DNA of 36,639 nt, from assembly GCA_002723255.1 (NCBI GenBank), contig PBNW01000055.1, positions 1 to 36,639 on the forward strand, written 5' to 3'. The position numbers and the translations under genes are program-made. Positions 1 to 9,709 of this stretch are shown here, one piece after another. This DNA is from Pelagibacterium sp. GTDB taxonomy: Bacteria; Pseudomonadota; Alphaproteobacteria; Rhizobiales; Devosiaceae. Numbering within the stretch: the stretch's first letter is position 1; every line of letters starts with the position of its first letter. The notes under the pieces are model-generated. The model was not told where the DNA came from, did no database searches, and saw only the letters and a program-made list of their open reading frames with translations.

Positions 1-42
1 AAGACCCTCGCCCGCCAGCATTTCGGCCGGGACAATCAATGA
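1..42 (+). CDS. C-terminal end of an upstream gene (partial)
   Basis: Frame 1 is open from the window edge to a TGA at 40-42, giving a 13-residue tail (KTLARQHFGRDNQ). The TGA overlaps the ATG of the next gene as ATGA, the usual sign of translational coupling. SMR efflux genes often follow a TetR-type regulator, but 13 residues are too few to identify the family, so the function is unknown. It could also be chance read-through of a leader. Confidence 0.4.
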   Translation, partial: KTLARQHFGRDNQ

Positions 43-365
43 CTTATGTTTTCCTGCTGTGCGCCATCGTCGCGGAAGTGATCGGCACCTCTGCGCTCAA
101 GGCCGCCGACGGCTTTACCAACCTGGTGCCATCGATCATCGTGGTCGTCGGCTATATGGCAGCCTTCTATTTCCTCTCGCTTACCCTGCGCACCCTGCCG
201 GTCGGTATTGCCTACGCCATCTGGGCAGGATTGGGGATCGTGCTGATATCGATTGTTGGCTGGGTGGTCTTCAGGCAGGCACTGGACCTGCCCGCCGTGA
301 TCGGCATGGGGTTGATAATCGCCGGGGTCGTCATCATCAACGCGTTTTCACGCGTGGGGCATTGA
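39..365 (+). CDS. emrE: SMR-family multidrug efflux transporter, EmrE/QacE-like
   Basis: This 108-residue protein has four hydrophobic segments and is close to E. coli EmrE in length and pattern. The membrane-embedded acid that binds proton and drug is E13, in the block AEVIGTSALK. The conserved GIAYAIWAGLG block contains the substrate-contacting W62, and the tail GMGLIIAGVVIINAFSR matches the family's fourth helix. Members work as dimers in the inner membrane and exchange protons for lipophilic cations such as quaternary ammonium compounds. The ATG overlaps the stop of the preceding partial gene, so the two are probably co-transcribed. It converges on the next gene with a 9 bp gap. A SugE-type guanidinium exporter is the main alternative, but the motifs fit the EmrE branch better. 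The exact substrate cannot be read from sequence. Confidence 0.88.
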   Translation: MTYVFLLCAIVAEVIGTSALKAADGFTNLVPSIIVVVGYMAAFYFLSLTLRTLPVGIAYAIWAGLGIVLISIVGWVVFRQALDLPAVIGMGLIIAGVVIINAFSRVGH

Positions 366-374
366 CGGGGGCTG

Positions 375-656
375 CTAGGCTATTTTTGAAAAGCTGGTAT
401 AGCGCTCTTCGAGCTTGGCCTGCATCTCTTTGACCTTGGCGTCCATACGAGCCTGCACGCCCTGCGCTGCGAGTTCGCCAACCCCTTGAATCTGCATGGT
501 CTGCGCGGCCTGAAAGCCGGACGCGAGAGCGCTAGAGCTTGCCTGGAACTCCTGCATCATTTCACGGCGCTTGAGACGAGCAGCTTCCATCTCGTCCCAC
601 GCCGACTGCTTGGGAAGCCAGTTCATCTTCTTGAAACCGGTAACAGCGCTGCTCAT
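375..656 (-). CDS. hypothetical helical protein, last gene of the methylmalonyl-CoA cluster
   Basis: I do not recognise this 93-residue protein. It is rich in Ala, Gln, Glu, Lys and Met with few prolines, and the section from about residue 19 to 88 looks like continuous amphipathic helix, possibly a coiled coil. It has no signal peptide or membrane segment. A longer reading starts with TTG at 704 and overlaps the epimerase gene, but the ATG at 656 is preceded by AGGA seven bases upstream and gives a more compact protein, so I chose it. The gene lies 34 bp behind the epimerase gene on the same strand and is probably in the same transcript. Co-transcription alone does not show a metabolic role. 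Confidence 0.6.
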   Translation of the reverse strand: MSSAVTGFKKMNWLPKQSAWDEMEAARLKRREMMQEFQASSSALASGFQAAQTMQIQGVGELAAQGVQARMDAKVKEMQAKLEERYTSFSKIA

Positions 657-690
657 GCCAATATCCTGGACGAACGCAGTTAATAATTTC

Positions 691-1116
691 TTAGGCAGGT
701 CCAAACTCGGGCTTGACCTCTTCGAGCTCGATCAGCGTACCGTCGAAATCCTTGGGGTGGAGAAAAACCACCGGCAGCCCATGCGCGCCGATTTTTGGCT
801 TTCCATCACCAAGCACCCGCGCCCCACTCTCAGTCAGCCGTCGCACCGCAGCTTTGATGTCGGTGACCTCATAGCAAATGTGGTGCATGCCCCCATCCCG
901 ATTGCGCTCGAGAAATGCCGTGATGGGCGAAGCTTCCCCAAGCGGTGCGAGCAGTTCGACCTTGGTGTTGCCGGTCTCGATAAACACCACCCGCACCCCA
1001 TGCTCTGGCAACTCCTGAACGCCCGAAACGCTCGCACCGAGCATCTCGCGGTAGCGACGGGCCGCGTTTTCGAGATCGGGCACCGCGATGGCGATATGAT
1101 TGACCCGCCCGATCAT
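691..1116 (-). CDS. mce: methylmalonyl-CoA epimerase
   Basis: The 141-residue protein belongs to the vicinal-oxygen-chelate (glyoxalase/bleomycin resistance) fold. It interconverts the (S)- and (R)-methylmalonyl-CoA epimers so that the product of propionyl-CoA carboxylase can enter the mutase. The start [13 protein letters not shown] supplies metal ligand H7. A second HH pair is seen in GMHHICYEV, and the C-terminal ligand is E130 in GTLIELEEV. This is the family's usual length and ligand spacing. Its ATG overlaps the stop of the mutase gene as ATGA, so the two are translationally coupled. The position directly behind the mutase supports epimerase over other VOC enzymes. Confidence 0.95.
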   Translation of the reverse strand: MIGRVNHIAIAVPDLENAARRYREMLGASVSGVQELPEHGVRVVFIETGNTKVELLAPLGEASPITAFLERNRDGGMHHICYEVTDIKAAVRRLTESGARVLGDGKPKIGAHGLPVVFLHPKDFDGTLIELEEVKPEFGPA

Positions 1117-3230
1117 CGATTGCTCAGCCTGCCCTCGATGGCATTGAGCACCGAATAGGCCGCATCGAGCACATTGGTGCCCGGTCCGAAAATATCGAGC
1201 ACGCCCGCCTCGCGCAAAAATTCATAATCGCTGCTGGGAATGACGCCGCCGACCACAACAGCCACATCCTTGAGCCCCCGCTCCCTGAGCGCCGCGATCA
1301 GTTCTGGAACCAGCGTCTTGTGGCCCGCCGCCAGCGACGAAACGCCAACCGCATCGACCCCGAGATCTTCGGCATGGGCTGCAACCTCGTGCGGGGTTTC
1401 AAAAAGCGAGCCCATGTGCACCACAAAGCCCAGATCGGCGAAAGCGGTCGCGATCACCTTGGCGCCTCGATCATGGCCGTCCTGCCCCATCTTGGCGATA
1501 AACAGCGCAGGCGCGCGGCCATAAGAGGTCCTGAACCCCTCAATGCGCCGCACAGCCTCCTCATATTGCGGGTCGCCCGCATAGCTTTGGGAGTAGACCC
1601 CTGACAGTACCCGCGTGGTCGCATCGTATCGCCCGAACACATCTTCCATCGCCTGGGAGATTTCGCCCAGAGTGGCGCGAGCCCGTGCCGCCGCCACGGC
1701 GGCATCGAGCAGATTGCCCTCGTCCATCGCCGCATATTCGCGCAGCGCATCGAGCGCCGATTGGCAGCGGACTTCGTCGCGCGTGCGACGGATGGTTTCG
1801 AGCCGGGCGACCTGGCCGGACCGCACCTTTGTGTTGTCGATTTCGAGCGTTTCGATCGCGTCCTCGGCATCGAGCCGGTAGCGGTTGACGCCGACGATGA
1901 TCTCCTCGCCGCGATCGACCGCCGCCTGGCGGATGGTCGCCGCCTTTTCGATGGCCAGCTTGGGTTCGCCCGATTGCACGGCCTTTGTCATACCCCCCTG
2001 CGCCTCGACTTCATCGATCAGCGCTTGTGTCTTTTCGACAAGCTGACGGGTAAGGTCCTCGACGTAGTACGACCCACCCAAAGGATCGACCACATCGGTG
2101 ATTTTTGTTTCGTGCTGCAGGATAAGCTGGGTGTTGCGCGCGATGCGCGAGGAGGTTTCCGAGGGCAGCGCGATCGCCTCGTCGAACGAATTGGTGTGCA
2201 GACTTTGCGTGCCCCCCAAAACAGCGGCCAGCGCCTCATAGGCTGTGCGCACAACATTGTTGTAAGGATCCTGCTCGGTCAGCGAGACGCCCGAGGTCTG
2301 GCAATGGGTGCGCAGCATCTTCGAGCGCGGATCGTTCGCGCCCAGATCGGTCATGATCTTTGACCACAGCGTGCGCGCCGCCCTAAGCTTGGCCACCTCG
2401 ACAAAGAAATTCATCCCGATGCCAAAAAAGAACGACAGCCGGCCGGCAAATTTATCGATATCGAGCCCGCGTGCCTGCGCCGCCCGCACATACTCCATGC
2501 CGTCCGCCAGCGTATAGGCAAGCTCCTGGATCGCCGTCGCCCCGGCCTCGTGCATGTGATAGCCCGAAATCGAGATCGAGTTGAATTTCGGCATGTGCTC
2601 GGCCGTATAGGCGATGATGTCGCCCACGATGCGCATGGAGGGCTCGGGCGGATAGATATAGGTGTTGCGGACCATGAACTCTTTCAGGATATCGTTCTGA
2701 ATGGTCCCCGAGAGCTTTTCGGGGCTCACCCCCTGTTCATCGGCGGCCACGATGAACATGGCCAAAACCGGGATCACCGCCCCGTTCATGGTCATCGATA
2801 CGCTCATCTCATCGAGCGGGATGCCATCGAACAAGAGCTTCATGTCCTCGACACTGTCGATCGCCACTCCCGCCTTGCCCACATCGCCGACGACACGCGG
2901 ATGATCGGAATCGTATCCGCGATGGGTCGCCAGATCGAAAGCGACCGATAACCCCTTCTGCCCACGCTCCAACGCCCGACGATAAAACCGGTTGCTTTCC
3001 TGGGCTGTCGAAAACCCCGCATACTGCCTTATCGTCCACGGCCGGTTGGCATACATCGTCGCCCGCACGCCGCGCGTGAACGGCTCAACGCCGGGGATGG
3101 AACCATCCTCACCCAGATAGACCGGCTCGACCTCGAGCCCGCCATAGTCGCGGCGCAGGCTGTCGAGCGGGGTGTCACGCAATTCCGCGCTGGCGATATG
3201 GGACCAGACATCGCGCGGGGATTTGCCCAT
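1113..3230 (-). CDS. scpA: methylmalonyl-CoA mutase, single-chain adenosylcobalamin enzyme
   Basis: This 705-residue enzyme rearranges (R)-methylmalonyl-CoA to succinyl-CoA. The N-terminal 550 residues form the catalytic TIM barrel, with family blocks such as [12 protein letters not shown] and [20 protein letters not shown]. The C-terminal cobalamin domain carries the DxHxxG motif DGHDRG, placing the cobalt-ligand histidine near residue 586. Both domains are on one chain, as in the ScpA/McmA type, so no separate small subunit is expected. GTG at 3233 and ATG at 3230 are adjacent. GAGG lies seven bases before the ATG, so I favour 3230. The start overlaps the pccA stop. The symbol scpA is used by homology, and mcmA or bhbA would be equally valid. 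No MeaB-type chaperone gene is seen nearby. Confidence 0.96.
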   Translation of the reverse strand: MGKSPRDVWSHIASAELRDTPLDSLRRDYGGLEVEPVYLGEDGSIPGVEPFTRGVRATMYANRPWTIRQYAGFSTAQESNRFYRRALERGQKGLSVAFDLATHRGYDSDHPRVVGDVGKAGVAIDSVEDMKLLFDGIPLDEMSVSMTMNGAVIPVLAMFIVAADEQGVSPEKLSGTIQNDILKEFMVRNTYIYPPEPSMRIVGDIIAYTAEHMPKFNSISISGYHMHEAGATAIQELAYTLADGMEYVRAAQARGLDIDKFAGRLSFFFGIGMNFFVEVAKLRAARTLWSKIMTDLGANDPRSKMLRTHCQTSGVSLTEQDPYNNVVRTAYEALAAVLGGTQSLHTNSFDEAIALPSETSSRIARNTQLILQHETKITDVVDPLGGSYYVEDLTRQLVEKTQALIDEVEAQGGMTKAVQSGEPKLAIEKAATIRQAAVDRGEEIIVGVNRYRLDAEDAIETLEIDNTKVRSGQVARLETIRRTRDEVRCQSALDALREYAAMDEGNLLDAAVAAARARATLGEISQAMEDVFGRYDATTRVLSGVYSQSYAGDPQYEEAVRRIEGFRTSYGRAPALFIAKMGQDGHDRGAKVIATAFADLGFVVHMGSLFETPHEVAAHAEDLGVDAVGVSSLAAGHKTLVPELIAALRERGLKDVAVVVGGVIPSSDYEFLREAGVLDIFGPGTNVLDAAYSVLNAIEGRLSNR

Positions 3231-5230
3231 CACACCGCCTCAAATTCCATGATGACTGCATCGACTGCCAGCACATCCCCTGCCAAGGCCTTGAGGCTCG
3301 CAACCCGTGCCCTGCGCTCGGCGCGGAGCACATTTTCCATCTTCATCGCTTCGACAATGGCCAAGGGCTGACCTTCCTCGACGATATCGCCCTCGGCCAC
3401 GTCCACGCGGACGACCTGTCCCGGCATCGGGCACAAAAGAAACTGGCTCATGTCGGGCGGCGTCTTTTTGAGCATATGCCGCATGAGGTCGGCCACATGG
3501 GGCATCACCACCTTGGCGATGATATCGGCGCCGCGATAGCGCATGCGAAAGCCAGAGGTCACCCGATCCATCTTTACATGGAGGGTGCGTCCGTCGATCT
3601 CGGTGGTCGTGAGGCTAGCGCCCGGCTGCCAGCCGTCTTCGATTAACAGAGGTTGGCCGTCATCGGTCATCAGCACAAAGGATTCGTCGGATTTAGGGAT
3701 GGAAAAATCCCAACGCTTGTCCCCGATCAACACGCTCCGCTCGGCGATGACATGTCCGCTGCTGAGCGGTGTGGGCTCGATGAAGCCGCGCGTTTCGAGC
3801 TGGAAACTGGCCCGGCAGGCAAGCGCGGCCAGCGTCAGCAACGTATCATCGTCGAGGGCGACACCTGAAAACCCGTCGGGAAATTCATCGGCAATGTAGT
3901 TTGTTGAAAGCAATCCCTCGCGGAAGCGCTGTTGCTGGGTCACCGCCGAGAGGAACGGAATGTTGTTGCCGATGCCGTCGATTTCGAACTGGTCTAGCGC
4001 CACCGCCAGCCCATCCACCGCGTCGATCCGCGTGGGGGCCCAAGTCACCAGCTTTGCCACCATCGGGTCGTAGTAGGGGCTGATCTCGCCCCCTTCATCG
4101 ACGCCCGTATCGTTGCGCACCACGAGATGGGCCGAGGCCTCCGCAGCGGGCGGGCGATAACGCTTGAGCCGCCCTGTCGAGGGCAGGAAATTGCGATAAG
4201 GGTCTTCTGCATAAATCCGCGCCTCGACCGCCCAGCCCTCCAGTTGCACGTCCGCCTGACTCCAGCGCAACGCTTCCCCGTCCGCGATGCGGATCATTTC
4301 CTCGACCAGATCGAGCCCGCTCACCAACTCGGTCACGGGATGCTCGACCTGCAGCCGAGTGTTCATTTCGAGGAAATAGAAATTGCGGTCCCTGTCGACG
4401 ATGAATTCGACGGTTCCGGCGCTGACATAATTGACCGCCTTTGCAAGCGCCACCGCCTGCGCGCCCATTTTCTCGCGCGTCAGAGTATCGAGAAATGGCG
4501 ACGGCGCCTCCTCGATCACCTTCTGGTTGCGGCGCTGGATGGAACATTCGCGCTCGCCCAGATGGATGCAATTGCCCTGCCCATCGGCCAGAATCTGAAT
4601 TTCGATATGGCGCGGCTCTTCGATATATTTCTCGATGAAAATCCGATCGTCGCCAAAGGACGCCGCAGCTTCCGATTTCGAGCGCTCGAAGGCTTCCTTG
4701 ACATCGGCATCCGAACGCGCGATCCGCATCCCTTTTCCGCCACCGCCGGCCGACGCCTTGATCATCACCGGATAGCCGATGGATTTGGCGATTTTGGCCG
4801 CTTCGGCGGCATCAGCGATCAATCCCATATGGCCCGGAACCGTGGACACACCTGCCTCGGCGGCGATTTTCTTGGAGGTGATCTTGTCCCCCATCGCCTC
4901 GATGGATTTGACAGGTGGCCCGATGAAATAGACCCCCTCCTGCCGCAAACGTTCGGCAAAGGCCGGGTTTTCCGAGAGGAACCCATACCCTGGATGCACC
5001 GCCACCGCGCCGGTCTGCTTGCAGGCGGCGACGATCTTTTCAATATCGAGATAGCTTTGCGATGCCGCAGCCGGGCCGATGTAAACGGCTTCGTCAGCCA
5101 TCCGCACATGCAACGCATCCCTGTCTACTTCAGAATAGACAGCAACCGTTGCAATGCCCATATTTTTCGCCGTTTCGATCACCCGGCAGGCAATCTCACC
5201 GCGATTGGCTATGAGGATTTTGCTAAACAT
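3230..5230 (-). CDS. pccA: propionyl-CoA carboxylase alpha subunit (biotin carboxylase plus biotin carrier)
   Basis: The 666-residue subunit carboxylates its own biotin using ATP and bicarbonate. Residues 1 to about 450 are the biotin carboxylase domain, opening with [17 protein letters not shown] and containing the glycine-rich ATP loop [14 protein letters not shown] and the [14 protein letters not shown] block. A middle region (about 460-590) is the linker that binds the beta subunit. The C-terminal biotinyl domain has EAMKMEN with the biotinylated lysine near residue 630. It sits 11 bp behind pccB, and GAGG about nine bases before the ATG is the likely ribosome site. The domain arrangement fits PccA. 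Neighbouring pccB, mutase and epimerase genes make propionyl-CoA the likely substrate rather than acetyl- or methylcrotonyl-CoA. Confidence 0.95.
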   Translation of the reverse strand: MFSKILIANRGEIACRVIETAKNMGIATVAVYSEVDRDALHVRMADEAVYIGPAAASQSYLDIEKIVAACKQTGAVAVHPGYGFLSENPAFAERLRQEGVYFIGPPVKSIEAMGDKITSKKIAAEAGVSTVPGHMGLIADAAEAAKIAKSIGYPVMIKASAGGGGKGMRIARSDADVKEAFERSKSEAAASFGDDRIFIEKYIEEPRHIEIQILADGQGNCIHLGERECSIQRRNQKVIEEAPSPFLDTLTREKMGAQAVALAKAVNYVSAGTVEFIVDRDRNFYFLEMNTRLQVEHPVTELVSGLDLVEEMIRIADGEALRWSQADVQLEGWAVEARIYAEDPYRNFLPSTGRLKRYRPPAAEASAHLVVRNDTGVDEGGEISPYYDPMVAKLVTWAPTRIDAVDGLAVALDQFEIDGIGNNIPFLSAVTQQQRFREGLLSTNYIADEFPDGFSGVALDDDTLLTLAALACRASFQLETRGFIEPTPLSSGHVIAERSVLIGDKRWDFSIPKSDESFVLMTDDGQPLLIEDGWQPGASLTTTEIDGRTLHVKMDRVTSGFRMRYRGADIIAKVVMPHVADLMRHMLKKTPPDMSQFLLCPMPGQVVRVDVAEGDIVEEGQPLAIVEAMKMENVLRAERRARVASLKALAGDVLAVDAVIMEFEAV

Positions 5231-5241
5231 CTATACGAACC

Positions 5242-6774
5242 TCACAGCGGAATATTCCCATGCTTCTTGATCGGTACATGCGCCTGCTTGTTTTTCAGGC
5301 TCTCGAAGGCCCGCGCCACCCGCCGCCGCGTGTTGTGAGGCATGATGACATCGTCGATGAACCCGCGCTCGGCGGCAACGAAGGGATTGGCGAAGCGGTC
5401 CTCATATTCCTTTGTCCGCGCCGCGATCTTTTCGGCATCGCCCAACTCGGAGCGGTAGAGAATTTCCGTGGCCCCCTTGGCGCCCATCACGGCGATTTCC
5501 GCGCTCGGCCAGGCGTAGTTCACATCGGCGCGGATGTGCTTTGAGCTCATCACGTCATAGGCTCCGCCATAAGCCTTTCGCGTGATCACCGTGACCTTGG
5601 GCACCGTTGCCTCTGCATAGGCGAACAGCAACTTGGCGCCATGCTTGATGATGCCGCCATATTCCTGCGCCACGCCAGGCAGAAAGCCAGGCACGTCAAC
5701 AAAAGTCAGGATGGGAATATCGAAGCTGTCGCAAAACCGGATGAACCGCGCGGCCTTCTTTGAAGCATTGATATCGAGGCACCCGGCCAGCACCATGGGC
5801 TGGTTGGCGACAACGCCCACGCTCTGCCCATTGAGCCGGATAAACCCGATAAGAATGTTGCCCGCGTGATCCTTCTGGAGTTCGAGGAAATCGCCCTCAT
5901 CGGCAATCTTTTCGATCACTTCAGCCATGTCGTAGGGCGTATTGGCGTTGGCCGGGATCAGCGTATCGAGACTGTCTTCGCGCCGGTCGATCTGGTCGTT
6001 GGTGGCAACCCGCGGCGCCTTTTCGCGCGCCGAGAGCGGCAGAAAATCGAACAGCCGCCGCACTTCAAGAAGCGTTTCGATGTCGTTTTCGAACGCCGCA
6101 TCGGCCACCGAAGAGAGTTTGGTGTGCGTTCCCGCGCCGCCCAACTCCTCGGCGGTCACCACCTCATTGGTCACGGTCTTGACCACGTCCGGACCGGTCA
6201 CGAACATGTAGCTGGTGTCTTTCACCATGTAGATGAAATCGGTCATGGCGGGCGAATAGACGGCTCCGCCCGCGCACGGCCCCATAATCACCGAAATCTG
6301 CGGCACCGCGCCCGAAGCCTGCACGTTGCGCCAGAACACCTCCGCATACCCGCCCAGCGAGGCGACGCCCTCCTGAATACGCGCGCCGCCACTGTCGTTG
6401 AGCCCGATCACCGGGGCACCGTTCTGGACGGCCAGGTCCATGATCTTGCAGATTTTCTGCGCATGGGTTTCCGACAGCGAGCCGCCGAACACCGTGAAGT
6501 CCTGCGAAAAGACGTAAGTCAATCGCCCGTTGATCGTGCCCCAGCCGGTCACAACGCCATCGCCGGGGATAATCTGCTCGTCCATCCCGAAATCGCGGGT
6601 GCGGTGGGTGACAAACATGTCGTATTCTTCAAAACTGCCCGGATCGAGCAGCACATCGATCCGCTCGCGGGCGGTCAGCTTGCCCTTGGCATGTTGCGCC
6701 TCGATGCGCCGTGCGCCCCCGCCCTGCCGCGCGTGTTCGCGCTTTTCGTCGAGCGCATCGATAACGTCCTGCAT
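5242..6774 (-). CDS. pccB: propionyl-CoA carboxylase beta subunit (carboxyltransferase)
   Basis: This 510-residue subunit transfers the carboxyl group from biotin to propionyl-CoA, giving methylmalonyl-CoA. It has both crotonase-like halves. The N half shows [23 protein letters not shown] and the oxyanion region [16 protein letters not shown]. The C half shows [10 protein letters not shown] and [18 protein letters not shown] longer reading begins at 6861, but ATG 6774 starts MQDVIDAL, typical for PccB, gives the standard length and is preceded by GGAGGA. The gene is upstream of pccA on the same strand, 116 bp after acuI. That gap probably holds a promoter, but I see no convincing repeat of the TTTGCAAA type known for the PccR regulator of Rhodobacter. 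Confidence 0.96.
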   Translation of the reverse strand: MQDVIDALDEKREHARQGGGARRIEAQHAKGKLTARERIDVLLDPGSFEEYDMFVTHRTRDFGMDEQIIPGDGVVTGWGTINGRLTYVFSQDFTVFGGSLSETHAQKICKIMDLAVQNGAPVIGLNDSGGARIQEGVASLGGYAEVFWRNVQASGAVPQISVIMGPCAGGAVYSPAMTDFIYMVKDTSYMFVTGPDVVKTVTNEVVTAEELGGAGTHTKLSSVADAAFENDIETLLEVRRLFDFLPLSAREKAPRVATNDQIDRREDSLDTLIPANANTPYDMAEVIEKIADEGDFLELQKDHAGNILIGFIRLNGQSVGVVANQPMVLAGCLDINASKKAARFIRFCDSFDIPILTFVDVPGFLPGVAQEYGGIIKHGAKLLFAYAEATVPKVTVITRKAYGGAYDVMSSKHIRADVNYAWPSAEIAVMGAKGATEILYRSELGDAEKIAARTKEYEDRFANPFVAAERGFIDDVIMPHNTRRRVARAFESLKNKQAHVPIKKHGNIPL

Positions 6775-6890
6775 GAAATCCTCCGGCAAATACTCCATTA
6801 CCCTATAGCGATCTGGCAAAATTTCGAGAGACTTTCGCCGGGCTCGGTTCGAGACCTGCAAAGGTTTTCCATACCAACGCTAAAGGCAAT

Positions 6891-7880
6891 TTATCCCTTG
6901 GGCGACACGATCACCCGCCCCCTGACCTTCCCGGCCAGAATGTCTTTGGAAATTTCGACGAGGTCCCCAAGGCCCGCTTCGCGCACCATCCGCTCGTAAA
7001 CGCCAAACCCGAACAGGGTGGAAAGCCGGTCCCATGCCGCCATGCGCGCTTCGAAAGGCTGCATCACACTGTCGATGCCAGCCAGCGTTATCCCGCGCAA
7101 GATGAACGGAATGACACTCGCATCCCACCCATCGCCCGCCGCAAGCCCGACCGCGGCGACACAACCGCCCGTGTGGATCTGCTTGAGCATCTCGCCCAGT
7201 GGCGCACCGCCCACACTATCGATCGCCCCAATCCAGCGCGTTGCCAATAGCTTTTTGCCCGTTGGCGCCAGAGCATCACGGCCGACCACTTCGGTAGCCC
7301 CGAGCGCCTTGAGCTCGTCGGTGAGCTCGGCCCGCCCTGTCATGGCGTGAACCTTGTATCCGAGCCGCGCCAGGAGCAGCACCGCCATGGACCCCACGCC
7401 CCCGCCGGCGCCAGTAACCAGAATATCGCCATCGCCGGGCTTGATCTCTTCGGACTTCAGCCGGTTGACGGCCAGCATGGCCGTCAGCCCGGCGGTGCCC
7501 AGAACCATCGCATCGCGGGTCGACATTTCCTTGGGCAACGGCACCAGCCAATCGGCATTGACCCGCGCCCGCGTGGCAAACCCGCCCCAGTGCCATTCCC
7601 CAACCCGCCAGCCGGTCAGCACAACGGCCTGTCCGGGATGATAGCGCTCGTCGGTGCTTTCGATCACACGGCCGGCGAAATCGACACCCCCGACATGAGG
7701 ATAGTCACGGACCAGCCCGCCGATACCTGAAAGCGCCATGCCATCCTTGTAGTTAAAGCCCGCCCAATCGATGCCGACCATCACATTGCCTTGGGGCAAT
7801 CTGCCCTCATCGAGCTCGGTGATCCCGGACGCGACCCTGCCGTCCGCGCCCTTGTCGGTAACCAGTGCTCTAAAACTCAT
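6891..7880 (-). CDS. acuI: acrylyl-CoA reductase, AcuI/YhdH family (MDR oxidoreductase)
   Basis: The 329-residue protein is a zinc-free medium-chain dehydrogenase of the YhdH/AcuI group. AcuI reduces acryloyl-CoA with NADPH to propionyl-CoA. Family marks are MSFRALVTDKG at the start, NYKDGMALSGIGGLVRDYPHVGGVDFAG near residue 45-70, and the nucleotide-binding loop VTGAGGGVGSMAVLLL near 150. The reading frame is open upstream to 8465, but ATG 7880 has GGGAGG before it and matches the family start. Being just upstream of pccB, it would feed propionyl-CoA directly into the carboxylase, which supports the AcuI role. This step occurs in DMSP/acrylate and 3-hydroxypropionate metabolism. A general quinone-type oxidoreductase remains possible without biochemical data. 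Confidence 0.85.
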   Translation of the reverse strand: MSFRALVTDKGADGRVASGITELDEGRLPQGNVMVGIDWAGFNYKDGMALSGIGGLVRDYPHVGGVDFAGRVIESTDERYHPGQAVVLTGWRVGEWHWGGFATRARVNADWLVPLPKEMSTRDAMVLGTAGLTAMLAVNRLKSEEIKPGDGDILVTGAGGGVGSMAVLLLARLGYKVHAMTGRAELTDELKALGATEVVGRDALAPTGKKLLATRWIGAIDSVGGAPLGEMLKQIHTGGCVAAVGLAAGDGWDASVIPFILRGITLAGIDSVMQPFEARMAAWDRLSTLFGFGVYERMVREAGLGDLVEISKDILAGKVRGRVIVSPKG

Positions 7881-7948
7881 GACGCCACCTCCCACAGGCA
7901 TCTCACAGTGATTTGCCGGGCGCGTCCAGTCGCAATCGAGCCGTTCGA

Positions 7949-9709
7949 TCAGAAAGGATGGGCCAGCCGGTCGAGTGGCACGCCGGCGCTGATAATGCCG
8001 CTTGAGATCGTCCGCAGCAGGTCCGGGTCGAGCACATGCTGGCGCAAAGCGGGCATGATGCCCAGCCGCCTGAACCGTTGGCTCGCCAGCAGCCTTGGAA
8101 GATAGGCATTGATGATCTCGGCGTCGCGCAACTGCCCGCCGGCCGCGACCATTACGGCGGTTCCCAGATCGGGAACCGCCGAAACCATGCGTTCCCCCAC
8201 GGCCACCGCCTGGGCATAGTCGCCCTCGCGCAGAGCCCAGAGCGCCGGGACAATCGAATAGAAATCGGGTGGATTGACCTCGACCGACAGAGCCCGCTGA
8301 GACAGGGCCAACGCCGCTTCCCAATTTCCGCTCAGGCCTTCCACATAGCCGTAGTCCGCAAGCACGTCCACCATGGCCGGATTGAGCTGAACCGCCGTGT
8401 TGTAAAAGTCGCGTGAGGCTCCGACCTCCCCGGCCAGGAACGCAACATAGGCTCTTTGTGCCCAATTGAATCCGCTCGTCGGCTCCCGGCCGACCGCCTG
8501 TTCCGCCAACGCGCGCCCGCTCTCGACCAGAGCCGCACCCTCGGCGGTGTCCGTCCCGACGCGCCAGCCTCGGTCAGCGGTCAGAACAGCCAGAATGGCC
8601 GCGCCCTCCGATCTGCCTTCGTCCATTGAATGGCGCGCGCACCGCTCAAGCGCTCCGGCATCAAAGATTGCGCGCCGTTCACGAAACATCCCATATCCGA
8701 CAAGGCACGGATAGGGCTCAAGCACCGGATCGTCTTCAGCGCTGTGCGCCGCAACCCAGATCCGCGCCGCCTTGTGGAGGGGGCCGCGCGGACTGCCGAG
8801 CCTGAGCGAAAACTCTTCCGATACGTCCTGCAAATTCATGCTGGGGGCGCCGTCGCCAAGTGGCACCTCAACTTCAAACGTGGCGACGATCGAGCGTGTC
8901 AGTCCATCCTGCACCAGGATCGAATAGAGAATGCCGCGCGACGACCGCCGCGCCACGCCCGAAAGCACATAAATCGCGCCATTTTCCCGTTCGACGTCTT
9001 CCAGATCGGCCTGCGGCCCGCCATAGGCGGCCGAAAGATCGGCAAACTGGTTGATGTCGGTGACCAGCTCAAGCGCCAGACCCGCAACGAGCGGTGTGCT
9101 GCGCTGGTCGTCAGTGAGATTTTCAAAATCCTCGACAATAACCAGCGGAATCGCCGGCTGAACGACGGCTGACCCCGATGTCGTGCGCTGTCCCAGCTCA
9201 GGCCAGAAATAGAGCGAAGCAAGGAGCAAGAGCGCAGCCGTTGCCCCCGCGACCCATATGGATCGCGATGGCGCCTGTGGCGGCCGGGCTCCAGGTTGCT
9301 CCTCGGTCGCACCGGACGGCTCCTGTGCGTCGTCTCCGACGATAGGGATTGAATCCTCGCGCGGAACGAATTCAGGAACGTAGCGACCGACCGGGAGCAC
9401 GATCCGTATGGGTGCCCTGCCCAGATCGAGTCGGTCGAATTCCTCGATCAGACCCCGCAACCGGCGCGCCTGCACTCTTACGATCGGGTCTGACTGCGGG
9501 TCGAAATCGTCGTCACGTCCAAAAACGTCAACGGCAATGGAATAGGCTTTTACCGAACCTGCGCGCCCCGAAAGCTCTGCCTCAACGATATAGGAAAGAA
9601 AGGCCGACAGCCTTGGAGATCGCTGCATGGGGGCCCAGGCCAGAAGCTCATCGAGCGCTTGGCGAACGGCTAACTGTTCGTCCTTGGCATACACGCGCCC
9701 CTCAGGCAT
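7949..9709 (-). CDS. membrane-anchored protein with conserved N-terminal domain and TPR-like C-terminal region
   Basis: The 586-residue protein has three parts. Residues about 10-115 carry a pattern I know from the N-terminus of many proteobacterial TPR and adenylate-cyclase-like proteins: RSPRLSAFLSYIVE, then YSIAVDVFGRDDDFDPQSDPIVRVQARRLR, then IRIVLPVGRYVPEF. A charged linker follows, then one membrane helix at about 151-169. The middle (about 180-330, VIVEDFENLTDDQ onward) resembles the FlgO/TolB-like domain of such proteins. The C-terminal part from about 430 is alanine-rich helical repeat consistent with TPRs. The frame runs up to 9850, but ATG 9709 has a perfect AAGGAGG four bases upstream. 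It would place the N-terminal domain in the cytoplasm and the repeats in the periplasm. No catalytic domain is visible. It diverges from the receiver gene at 9991, suggesting a signalling role, which is inference. Confidence 0.75.
   Translation of the reverse strand: MPEGRVYAKDEQLAVRQALDELLAWAPMQRSPRLSAFLSYIVEAELSGRAGSVKAYSIAVDVFGRDDDFDPQSDPIVRVQARRLRGLIEEFDRLDLGRAPIRIVLPVGRYVPEFVPREDSIPIVGDDAQEPSGATEEQPGARPPQAPSRSIWVAGATAALLLLASLYFWPELGQRTTSGSAVVQPAIPLVIVEDFENLTDDQRSTPLVAGLALELVTDINQFADLSAAYGGPQADLEDVERENGAIYVLSGVARRSSRGILYSILVQDGLTRSIVATFEVEVPLGDGAPSMNLQDVSEEFSLRLGSPRGPLHKAARIWVAAHSAEDDPVLEPYPCLVGYGMFRERRAIFDAGALERCARHSMDEGRSEGAAILAVLTADRGWRVGTDTAEGAALVESGRALAEQAVGREPTSGFNWAQRAYVAFLAGEVGASRDFYNTAVQLNPAMVDVLADYGYVEGLSGNWEAALALSQRALSVEVNPPDFYSIVPALWALREGDYAQAVAVGERMVSAVPDLGTAVMVAAGGQLRDAEIINAYLPRLLASQRFRRLGIMPALRQHVLDPDLLRTISSGIISAGVPLDRLAHPF

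Noticed and set aside
6775-6890. Possible PccR-type TTTGCAAA repeat before pccB
   Set aside because: Only a single TTTGCA is present (near 6860 on the minus strand) and there is no paired copy at the spacing known for PccR.
7881-8465. Upstream extension of the acuI frame
   Set aside because: It overlaps the membrane-protein gene, and the added residues look like out-of-frame translation. ATG 7880 has a good ribosome site and family-typical start.
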